Source of the DNA: DASRFA01 sp035651755
GTDB taxonomy: Bacteria > Desulfobacterota > Binatia > UBA12015
DNA length: 64,000 nt
Assembly: GCA_035651755.1 (NCBI GenBank)
Contig: DASRFA010000001.1
Coordinates: 16,742 to 80,741 of the forward strand
Direction: 5' to 3'
Shown here piece by piece: positions 57,369-64,000 of the stretch (position 1 is the first letter of the stretch; every line of letters begins with the position of its first letter). Position numbers and translations under genes: made by a program. Below the pieces are notes generated by a model. The model made no database searches, was not told where the DNA came from, and worked only from the letters and a program-made list of their open reading frames with translations.

Positions 57369-57832
57369 CTTGGCGTCCTGGAGCCGGCGAAAGCAATTCG
57401 AGTGCCAGGGGACGCAGGGGGCTCGTCTGATCCCGCGGCCGCCGATTCGAGCCTTCGGATGAGGCAGATTGGCCCTGCCTTGCGCGAGCGCCTGAATTGA
57501 GCGCCGTGCCTGCGGCTGTACATGGCGCTGCCGTGGCGACCATTTTGTAACGCTTACGGCGGCGCCGCGCAGCCCACGGGGGAGCGCCCAGCGCCCCCGC
57601 GATCGTCACAATGTCGCGTCGTTCCAAGCGATTTCCGGCTGCGTCGCGCGTTCAGCGTGATGCCACCCCGTCGACGCCTGCCGCCGCCGGCGCTCCGCGG
57701 GCCGAGCGAGCCCGCTTTTCGAGTCCGCTCTCCCGTGATCGGACCGCGTCGCCCGTGACGAGGTGGACATCGAGGAGGGCGTCCGATAGAACGCGAATCC
57801 GATTCGGGTTCGGGCACCCGAGTAAACACCGT
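57369..57832. other. Divergent intergenic region of 464 bp
   Basis: Between the small-protein pair and the TetR gene. It contains TGTAACGCTTAC at 57546-57557, related to the palindrome core at 27078, and two small inverted repeats just before the TetR start. No convincing extra gene was seen; short frames on both strands lack protein-like composition. Confidence 0.5.
57794..57821. promoter_or_regulatory. Two overlapping inverted repeats before the TetR gene, possible autoregulatory operator
   Basis: CGAATC-C-GATTCG (57794-57806) and TCGGGT-N6-ACCCGA (57804-57821) lie 12-39 bases before ATG 57833. TetR regulators usually bind such sites at their own promoter. Only one may be real. Confidence 0.4.
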
Positions 57833-58573
57833 ATGCCTCCCAGTTCCTCTCGCGCAGCAGTCGCGCTCGCGTCCGTTAGCGGTCCCAAGCAGGCGCGCAG
57901 CGAGCGCACGCTCTACCGCCTCCTCGAAGCCGCCGAGGCCCTGATCGCCGAGCGCGGTCTCGCCGGGCTGTCGATCCCGGCCGTGGTCGCACGCGCCGGG
58001 TCGTCGGTCGGCGGCTTCTACGGCCGGTTCCGCGACAAGAACGAGCTCCTGCGCGCGCTCGAGGAGCGCTTCTTCCTCGAGGTGACTGCGCGCCTCGAAG
58101 CGCTGTCGGACGAGCGGCGCTGGGTCGACGCGACCGTGCGCGACATCGTCGCCGCTGCCGTCGACGAGCTCGTCACCGTCACCGAGGAGCGCCGCGAGCT
58201 CATCCGCACCTTCCTCTTCCGCGCGACCCAGGACACGGCGATCCGCGACCAGGCGATCGACTTCCGCCGCCGCGCCGCCGAGCGGATGGGCGCCGTCCTC
58301 CTCGCGAAGGCGAGCGACGTCCGACACCCCGAGCCCGCGCTCGCGCTCGACCTTGCAGTGCAGGCCGCGTTCTCGCTCATGCAGAACCACGTCGTCCTCG
58401 ACGGCACTCACGCCGCCGGCAGGACGCTCACCATCGACGAGCTGAAGCGCGAGATCGCGCGCCTCGTCCTCGCCTACGTCGGCCTCGCGGCCGAGACGTC
58501 GGACGCGCGCGAGCCGGATCGGCTCGCGGCAGCGGCGGCGGACGGCGGACGGCGCGCGCCGAAGCCCGCGTGA
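57833..58573 (+). CDS. TetR-family transcriptional regulator
   Basis: A 246-residue regulator. The DNA-binding domain reads SERTLYRLLEAAEALIAERGLAGLSIPAVVARAGSSVGGFYGRFRDKNELLRAL in consecutive pieces, a typical TetR helix-turn-helix with the GGFYGRF variant of FYxHF. The ligand domain (residues 75-225) is helical, with MQNHVVLDGTHAAG near its end. ATG 57833. Its gene is followed 23 bases later by the diiron oxygenase-like gene, which it probably controls along with itself; the ligand is likely a hydrophobic molecule related to that enzyme. Inverted repeats upstream fit an operator. Confidence 0.88.
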   Translation: MPPSSSRAAVALASVSGPKQARSERTLYRLLEAAEALIAERGLAGLSIPAVVARAGSSVGGFYGRFRDKNELLRALEERFFLEVTARLEALSDERRWVDATVRDIVAAAVDELVTVTEERRELIRTFLFRATQDTAIRDQAIDFRRRAAERMGAVLLAKASDVRHPEPALALDLAVQAAFSLMQNHVVLDGTHAAGRTLTIDELKREIARLVLAYVGLAAETSDAREPDRLAAAAADGGRRAPKPA

Positions 58574-58596
58574 CGCAGCGATCTCCGGAGGACCCG

Positions 58597-59727
58597 ATGG
58601 ACTATACGCAGCGAAACCCGCTCCCCATGCCGCCCTCTGGCGCGTTCGAGTCGGTGCGCGCCACCATCGACACCGTCTTCGACTGGCAGTACGAGCTCCG
58701 CAAGAAGAACCTGCTCGCGCTCTACGAGAAGGGGAAGACGCTCACCTGGAACGCGAACGACCTCGACTGGTCGATCGACGTCGACGCCGAGCGTCTCATG
58801 GGCGAGCGCATCGCGAACGGCGCTGCCGACCTCATGAACACGCTCATGAGCCCGCCGATCCCGCTCGCGCCCGACGAGCTGATGCGGATGCAGCTCAACA
58901 TGAACGCGTTCATGCTGTCGCAGTTCCTGCACGGCGAGCAAGGCGCGCTCGTCGCCACCGCGAAGATCGTGCAGGGCGTGCCGTGGGAGGAGGCGAAGTT
59001 CTACGCCGCCAACCAGGTCGCCGACGAGGCCCGCCACGTCGAGGTCTACCATCGCTACCTGACGGAGAAGCTCGGGATCTCGTACGAGATCAATCCGGAG
59101 CTGCGACAGCTCCTCGACGAGATCGTCTGCGACGCGCGCTGGGACATCACGTTCCTCGGCATGCAGATCATGGTCGAGGGCCTCGCGCTCGCCGCCTTCG
59201 GCGTGACCCGCATGCAGATGGCGGACGAGCCGCTCATCCAGGACCTGATCACGCGCGTGATGGCCGACGAGTCGCGCCACGTCGCATTCGGGGTGATCTC
59301 GCTCGCGGACCTCTACACGAACGAGATGAGCGCGAGCGAGCTGCGCGAGCGCGAAGACTTCGTCATCGAGGCGACGCACCTGCTGCGCGACCGACTGCTG
59401 ATGGAGGCGGTGTTCGAGCGGCTCGGCTGGGACGTCAAGCTCTGGGTCGACTGGGCCAAGCAGACGCCGTTCATGACCGGCTTCCGGCAGATGATGTTCT
59501 CGAAGATCGTGCCGAACCTGAAGCGGCTCGGGCTTCTGACGGCTCGCGTCCGGGCCGAGTACGCCAAGCTCGACCTCCTCAAGTTCGAGACCATGAAGGA
59601 CTCGGTCGAGGAGCCCGAGATGACCCCGCCGCACGAGCTGGTGGAGCTCCTGATGCGCTTCATGGCCGACTCGTCGGCGGCCGGGATGCCGGCCGGGGGA
59701 GCGGGCACCGCCGCGCCGGCGGCGTGA
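58597..59727 (+). CDS. Ferritin-like diiron oxygenase (R2/AurF-type superfamily)
   Basis: A 376-residue helical protein with four iron-ligand motifs in order: FLHGEQGALVAT (first Glu), NQVADEARHVEVYHRYL (EARH), QIMVEGLALAAFG (third Glu) and VMADESRHVAFGV (EsRH, Glu plus His). That is the pattern of the ferritin-like superfamily of ribonucleotide reductase R2-like proteins and diiron oxygenases. The motif spacing and length suit a stand-alone monooxygenase-like member common in actinobacteria and uncultured soil lineages; the substrate is unknown. ATG 58597 is chosen since CGGAGGA precedes it; a GTG at 58570 is also in frame and overlaps the TetR stop. Co-transcription with TetR is likely. Confidence 0.82.
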   Translation: MDYTQRNPLPMPPSGAFESVRATIDTVFDWQYELRKKNLLALYEKGKTLTWNANDLDWSIDVDAERLMGERIANGAADLMNTLMSPPIPLAPDELMRMQLNMNAFMLSQFLHGEQGALVATAKIVQGVPWEEAKFYAANQVADEARHVEVYHRYLTEKLGISYEINPELRQLLDEIVCDARWDITFLGMQIMVEGLALAAFGVTRMQMADEPLIQDLITRVMADESRHVAFGVISLADLYTNEMSASELREREDFVIEATHLLRDRLLMEAVFERLGWDVKLWVDWAKQTPFMTGFRQMMFSKIVPNLKRLGLLTARVRAEYAKLDLLKFETMKDSVEEPEMTPPHELVELLMRFMADSSAAGMPAGGAGTAAPAA

Positions 59728-59974
59728 CGCGGCCGCCATTCCGACCGCCGTGCCCTCGCAGGTCGCGCCGGCCGGGCGACCGATCGCACGCGCATGCAGA
59801 CGCTTCGCCCGCCGACACCGCGTGCGCCCGGAGAAGGGGTTGCCGGCAACGGTGGGTTGTGGGACTTTTTTCCCGTACGATGCAAAATGACGAGAAGCGC
59901 GGGGTCGGCCGCAGAGACGCCGACCGGGACGCCGCCGCCGCAACGGCCGCGGACGACGCAGGAGGGAGACGGCG
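59728..59974. other. Intergenic gap with a T6 run, end of the diiron gene and leader of the copper enzyme
   Basis: A 12-base palindrome (GTTGCCGGCAAC, 59839-59850) is followed by GGGAC and six Ts at 59866-59871, a rare T-run in this GC-rich sequence, which may end the diiron gene transcript. TACGAT at 59876-59881 could serve as a -10 box for the next gene. GGAGGGAGA precedes ATG 59975. Confidence 0.35.
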
Positions 59975-61948
59975 ATGAGCAAGGCGAGGACGCGGCTGCT
60001 CGCGACGAACGCGATCGGCCTCGCGCTGGCGCTCTTCGTCGCCGCCTGCAGCGGCAACGGCGGGAGCTCGAGCACGTCGACGCCGGACCAGCCGGGCAAT
60101 CCGCCGCCCGACAATCCGCCGTCGTGCGACGGCGCACAGGAGTTCTCGAGCACCTTCGAGGGCATCCAGAAGGAGATCTTCGAGAAGCACGGCTGCACCC
60201 AGGACATCTGCCACGGGTCGGCCGCGCATCAAGGCGGCCTCGATCTCACGCCGGCGGTCGCGTACCAGAACATCTTCGACACGCCGGCGACCGGCGTCTC
60301 GATGAAGCGCATCGAGCCCGGTGACAAGGACCGCAGCTACTTGTGGCTGAAGCTCGCGGCGGCGACGAACCCCGGGAGCGTTCAGATCTCCGGCTCGCCG
60401 ATGCCGAACGGGCTTCCGCCGCTCTCGCCGGACGAGCTCGAGCTCGTCCGGCGGTGGATCTACGCGGGCGCGCCCGAGACCGGAACCGTGCAGGGCACCG
60501 CGGAGCTGCTGGACGCGTGCCTCCCCGATCCTGAGCCGATCGTCATCAAGCCGCTCGATCCGCCAGCCGCGGGTACGGGCGTGCAGTTCGTGCTGCCGCA
60601 GTGGCACCTCCCGGCGCACAGCGAGCACGAGAACTGCTTCGCGACCTACTACGACATCACGCAGCAGACGCCGGCCGCCTTCAACGACCCGAGCGGACAG
60701 ATGTTCCGCTTCAAGGGATTCGACCTGCGGCAGGACCCGCAGAGCCATCACCTGCTGCTCTACTACTCGCCGCTCAATTTCCAGCCCGGCGGCATCGACG
60801 TGCACGATCCGTCTTTCGGAACGTGGACGTGCCGGGGCGGCGTGCAGGAGGGGCAGGAGTGCGAGCCGAAGGACCTGACCTCGTGCGGGTCCGACGGCGT
60901 CTGCACGAGCCAGCTCGAGCCGAGCTTCGCCTGCATCGGCTACGGACCGGAGTCCGAGGACCCGGCGCAGATCATGGGCGGCGCCGGGCAGTCGCAGGCC
61001 TACTTCCCGTTCCTCGACGGCGTCTTCGCGCAGCTCCCGATGAAGGGCGTCATCTACTGGAACTCGCACGCCTTCAACTTGACGGACGAAGACACCGAGA
61101 TGAACGGGCGCATCAACTACCTGTTCGCGGAGCAGCAAGTCCATCCGGTCGAGCAGATCGCCGTCTTCGACGCGATCTTCGACCCGAACGCGGCGCCGTA
61201 CACGGTCGGCACGTACTGCAACGACGTGACGTTCCCGGTGGGGTCGCGGATCTTCCATCTGTTCGCCCACATGCACAAGCACGGGAAGCACTTCTGGGCG
61301 ACGCTGCCGCCGGACGGGAACCAGATCTACGAGACGTTCAGCTACAACGACCCGACGCAGCAGCGCTACGATCCGCCGCTCGCGCTGGACTCGCCGGATC
61401 GGAAACAGCGGACGATCCGCTACTGCGGGACCTACAACAACGGCGTGAACGACGACGGGTCGCCGAACCCGGAGACCGTGACGCGTCTGTCCCGCATCCC
61501 GGAGAGCGCGAAGGGCAATCCGGGCGGCACGTGCACGCCGATCGCGTGCACGGCGGGGCGCGTCGGCGCGGCGTGCAGCGGAGCCGACGACAACGCCAGC
61601 TGCGATTCGTCTCCGGGGGCCGGGGACGGCAAGTGCGACGCGTGTCCGATCACCGGCGGCGAGAGCACCGAGAACGAGATGTTCGTGCTGTTCGGTGCCA
61701 TGTACATCGACGAAACGGCGGCCGCGCAGGCGCTCGGCCTCGAGGCGCCGGCGCAGACGGCGGGCCGCTCCGACGTGACCGGTCCGATCTTCCCGAACTT
61801 CCAGGGCTGCGTCGCTCCGAAGCGCGGAATGCAGGCCGCCATGGCCCACGCGGCGCTCGGGCTCGGCTCCCCCGGCATGTCGCACGGCGACCATGCCGGC
61901 CACACGGGCCACGCGGAGCACGCCGGCCACGGCTCACACGACGGCTGA
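59975..61948 (+). CDS. Copper-dependent monooxygenase-like lipoprotein (PHM/DBM type II) with N-terminal CX4CH domain
   Basis: A 657-residue lipoprotein (lipobox LFVAAC). Residues 55-180 form a small cytochrome-c-like domain with CTQDICHGS (Cys74-x4-Cys79-His80) and MPNGLPPLSPDELELVRRWIYAGAP. Residues 200-620 match the copper type II ascorbate-dependent monooxygenase fold of peptidylglycine and dopamine hydroxylases: SHHLLLYY (His258, His259) and NSHAFN (His365) for one copper; FAHMHKHGKHFW (His432, His434) and ENEMFVLFG (Met569) for the other. It ends in a His-rich tail (SHGDHAGHTGHAEHAGHGSH). It should hydroxylate an organic substrate outside the cytoplasm with electrons from its haem-like domain or the next gene's product. 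The substrate is unknown. Confidence 0.82.
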   Translation: MSKARTRLLATNAIGLALALFVAACSGNGGSSSTSTPDQPGNPPPDNPPSCDGAQEFSSTFEGIQKEIFEKHGCTQDICHGSAAHQGGLDLTPAVAYQNIFDTPATGVSMKRIEPGDKDRSYLWLKLAAATNPGSVQISGSPMPNGLPPLSPDELELVRRWIYAGAPETGTVQGTAELLDACLPDPEPIVIKPLDPPAAGTGVQFVLPQWHLPAHSEHENCFATYYDITQQTPAAFNDPSGQMFRFKGFDLRQDPQSHHLLLYYSPLNFQPGGIDVHDPSFGTWTCRGGVQEGQECEPKDLTSCGSDGVCTSQLEPSFACIGYGPESEDPAQIMGGAGQSQAYFPFLDGVFAQLPMKGVIYWNSHAFNLTDEDTEMNGRINYLFAEQQVHPVEQIAVFDAIFDPNAAPYTVGTYCNDVTFPVGSRIFHLFAHMHKHGKHFWATLPPDGNQIYETFSYNDPTQQRYDPPLALDSPDRKQRTIRYCGTYNNGVNDDGSPNPETVTRLSRIPESAKGNPGGTCTPIACTAGRVGAACSGADDNASCDSSPGAGDGKCDACPITGGESTENEMFVLFGAMYIDETAAAQALGLEAPAQTAGRSDVTGPIFPNFQGCVAPKRGMQAAMAHAALGLGSPGMSHGDHAGHTGHAEHAGHGSHDG

Positions 61949-62088
61949 GCGGCGACGCGCCGTCGATTCCATTCGGCGGCCGCCCGGTCGGGAGGCCGCG
62001 CATCCACCGAACGAACGAAGAACGGCAGAGGTGAGCCGGCGCGGCTGACGCGCCGGCCGCCGCTCACCGGCATCACGGAGACCCTCGC

Positions 62089-63903
62089 ATGAGACTCGCC
62101 GGCACGATGCTGTCACGAAACCGCACGGCGATGCCGGCGCTCGCGCTCGTCCTCGCGACGCTCGCCGCCTGCTCGGACGCGTCATCGCCGTCGGGCGTCG
62201 CGACCGGCCCGGGCGCGACGGTCGACGACTGGACGATGCTCGGTCAGAACTTCTCGTCGACCTTCAACAACACGTCGGAGAAGATCCTCGCGAAGGACAA
62301 CGTCTCGGGCCTGAAGGAGGCCTGGCGCTTCGAGACGCGCGGCACGGTGACCGGCGCTCCGGCCGTCAAGGACGGCATCGTGTACGTGCTCTCGTCCGGC
62401 GGCGCCTACGCGTTTCGCGGCGCCGACGGGACGGTCGTGTGGGAGAACCCGGGCGTCACCGGGACCTCGTCGCCGACCTGGAGCGACGGCAAGGTCTTCG
62501 TGAACGACGGCGACTCCGTCCTGCACGCGCTCGACGCGGCGACCGGCGCCGAGATCTGGCGGTCGGTCATCGACGACCATCGCTTCGCGGCCGGGTTCAG
62601 CTCGCCGGTCGCGTTCGAGCGCTACGTGATCGTGGGAAGCTCGTCGGTCGAGGAGGCGGGCGTCTCCGAGAACGCGACCTTCCGCGGGGCCGTGGTCGCG
62701 TTCGACCGCGACACGGGCGCCGAGCTGTGGCGGCATTTCACCACCGAGCTTCCGTTCAACGGCGCGTCGGTGTGGGCGACGGTGTCGATCGACCCGCTGG
62801 CACGGCTCGTCTTCGCCGACACCGGCAACAACTACACCGAGGAAGCCGGACCGACGTCGGACTCGATCTTCGCGCTCGACGTCGACACGGGCGCGCTGCG
62901 CTGGCTCACGCAGCTCACCGAGGGCGACGTCTTCACGATCCTGAACATGCGCAGCCCCGACACCGACTTCGGCACCAACCCGATCCTCTTCGAGGCCGAG
63001 GTCGCCGGCGCCCGTCGCAAGGTCGTGGGCGCCGGTCAGAAGTCCGGCGTCTTCTGGCTCCTCGACCGCGACACCGGCGAGGTGCTGTGGAGCCGCGCGA
63101 TCAGCCCTGGGAGCGCGCTCATCGGCGGCATGCTGAACAACGGCGCGTTCGACGGCCGGCACATCCTCGTCGCCGGCAACAACGGGAAGAGCGATGGGCC
63201 GGGCAGCGTGCCGTCGACCGGCGCGTTCGGGCCCGGCACGACGTCCGTCCTCATGGCGCTCGATCCGAAGGACGGCAGCACCGTGTGGGAGCGGCAGATC
63301 GGCGCGTGGGTGTGGCAGCCGCTCACGGTCGCGAACGGAGTCGGCTACGTCGGCATCGACAACGTCGTGCAGGCGTTCGACACCGACACCGGAGAGATCC
63401 TGTTCGAGTTCCCGACCGGCGGCACGATCGCCGCGGGCATCACGGTGGCGGAAGGTCGGGTGCACATCGGCAGCGGGCTCTCGTACTTCGTCGGCACGCC
63501 GAACCGCATGGTCCAGGTGCTGTCGCTCGAGGGCGGCGGCGGCGGTGGCGGCGGCGGAGGCCCGACCTTCGACCCGACGTTGTCTGCGATCTACGACGAG
63601 ATCATCGTCGCGAAGGGCTGCACCACGACGTCGTGCCACGGCAGCAACCAGGGCAACCTCTCGATGAGGACGAAGGACGAGGCGTACGGGAACCTGGTCG
63701 GCGTGCCGGCGGCCGGGCCGTCGTGCGCGTCGAGCGGCCTCGTGCGCGTCGTCGCGGGAGACCCGGCCGCGAGCCTCCTCCTCGACAAGGTGTCGCACGC
63801 GACGCCGGTCTGCGGCGGCCCCATGCCGCCGACGGGTCCCCTCTCGCAGCAGGAGATCGATCAGATCCGCCAGTGGATCGAGCGCGGCGCGCCCAACGAC
63901 TGA
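62089..63903 (+). CDS. PQQ-type beta-propeller quinoprotein-like lipoprotein with C-terminal CX4CH domain
   Basis: A 604-residue lipoprotein (lipobox VLATLAAC). Residues 40-480 are a PQQ-binding-like eight-blade propeller (YVLSSGGAYAFRGADG, LHALDAATGAEIWR, VAFDRDTGAELWR, FWLLDRDTGEVLWSR, MALDPKDGSTVWER, QAFDTDTGEILFEF). A ten-glycine linker joins it to a cytochrome-c-like domain with CTTTSCHGS (Cys511-x4-Cys516-His517) and GPLSQQEIDQIRQWIERGAP. The layout is that of quinohaemoprotein alcohol or polyvinyl-alcohol dehydrogenases, with CX4CH in place of CXXCH. GGAG precedes ATG 62089. It follows the copper monooxygenase by 140 bases and shares its CX4CH module, so it may pass electrons to or oxidise the product of that enzyme. 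Confidence 0.8.
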   Translation: MRLAGTMLSRNRTAMPALALVLATLAACSDASSPSGVATGPGATVDDWTMLGQNFSSTFNNTSEKILAKDNVSGLKEAWRFETRGTVTGAPAVKDGIVYVLSSGGAYAFRGADGTVVWENPGVTGTSSPTWSDGKVFVNDGDSVLHALDAATGAEIWRSVIDDHRFAAGFSSPVAFERYVIVGSSSVEEAGVSENATFRGAVVAFDRDTGAELWRHFTTELPFNGASVWATVSIDPLARLVFADTGNNYTEEAGPTSDSIFALDVDTGALRWLTQLTEGDVFTILNMRSPDTDFGTNPILFEAEVAGARRKVVGAGQKSGVFWLLDRDTGEVLWSRAISPGSALIGGMLNNGAFDGRHILVAGNNGKSDGPGSVPSTGAFGPGTTSVLMALDPKDGSTVWERQIGAWVWQPLTVANGVGYVGIDNVVQAFDTDTGEILFEFPTGGTIAAGITVAEGRVHIGSGLSYFVGTPNRMVQVLSLEGGGGGGGGGGPTFDPTLSAIYDEIIVAKGCTTTSCHGSNQGNLSMRTKDEAYGNLVGVPAAGPSCASSGLVRVVAGDPAASLLLDKVSHATPVCGGPMPPTGPLSQQEIDQIRQWIERGAPND

Positions 63904-63967
63904 GCTGCTCGTACGACCGGCTCCCTTCCCGACGCGCGTCGCTCGGGCTAGGAGCATGACCCAAGAT

Positions 63968-64000
63968 GCGAGCGAAGCGAGCCCGCGGGGAGTGGGGCCC
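63968..64000 (+). repeat. Dispersed 33 bp repeat, copy 2, cut by the window end
   Basis: Inverted relative to copy 1 at 27775-27807, with 30 of 33 bases the same. At copy 1 the unit continues into the CCCGTTCGGC hairpin, so the matching hairpin should lie just past base 64000. It follows the quinoprotein gene, as copy 1 follows the ElaB-like gene: probably a terminator-linked repeat. Confidence 0.7.

Noticed and set aside
57277..57462. A 61-residue plus-strand frame opposite the 55-residue small gene
   Set aside because: Its codon use is poor and it has no ribosome site, while the minus-strand frame has a recognisable small-protein pattern and an AGGA site.
1..64000. tRNA, rRNA, CRISPR array, prophage, IS element or integron
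   Set aside because: I looked for TPsiC-like strings, spaced direct repeats, transposase motifs and terminal repeats and saw none. A tRNAscan or ISfinder run would settle it.

Overview
This is a GC-rich, gene-dense bacterial chromosome segment with no phage, insertion sequence, CRISPR array, rRNA or tRNA that I could find. The make-up points to an uncultured soil or sediment deltaproteobacterium-like lineage. It has many secreted FG-GAP/UnbV proteins, Cys-rich surface proteins with Thr-Pro tails, amidohydrolase-2 enzymes, CX4CH haem-like domains and a quinoprotein beside a copper monooxygenase. Candidatus Binatota (Desulfobacterota_B) is my best guess, by inference only.

Region 0-4.5 kb: the end of a NeuD-like acetyltransferase faces a three-gene, translationally coupled cassette (alkylmalate-type synthase, isopropylmalate-dehydrogenase-like enzyme, and a single-chain isomerase with the LeuD part placed before the LeuC part). 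A separate, ordinary leuC-leuD pair lies at 24.4-26.5 kb, so the cassette is probably a second 2-oxoacid elongation pathway or a divergent leucine set.

Region 4.7-24.3 kb: an island of secreted beta-propeller (FG-GAP/UnbV) proteins, one disintegrin-like repeat protein, two non-haem iron hydroxylases (AspH-like and prolyl-hydroxylase-like), a DPM1-like glycosyltransferase, and two membrane GT-C enzymes (GT39-like and TMTC-like). I read it as a candidate system for making, hydroxylating and O-glycosylating exported calcium-binding proteins. The first FG-GAP gene (4713-7862) carries one in-frame TGA. It is followed, at the spacing known for bacterial SECIS elements, by a perfect six-pair hairpin with a GGTC loop. 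This is a possible selenoprotein and the most striking single observation here.

Region 24.4-45 kb: mostly single housekeeping or metabolic genes (leuCD, aat, sixA, PadR regulator, epoxide hydrolase, SRAP, MBL hydrolase, dtd, thiolase, EVE protein, B12-type radical SAM, PEP-mutase-like lyase, two amidohydrolases) with small envelope stress proteins (BON, ElaB-like, DUF4142).

Region 44.7-53 kb: an orphan HPt protein, a TPR protein coupled to an AzgA-type purine permease, and two adjacent hybrid histidine kinases. The second kinase has lost its ATP-binding residues. Region 52.8-57.4 kb, all on the minus strand: 5-FCL-like protein, glgB, a solute-binding lipoprotein and two very small proteins. 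Region 57.8-64 kb: a TetR regulator with a diiron oxygenase-like gene, then a PHM-like copper monooxygenase and a PQQ-type propeller protein, each with a CX4CH domain. The window ends inside a dispersed repeat whose other copy is at 27.8 kb.
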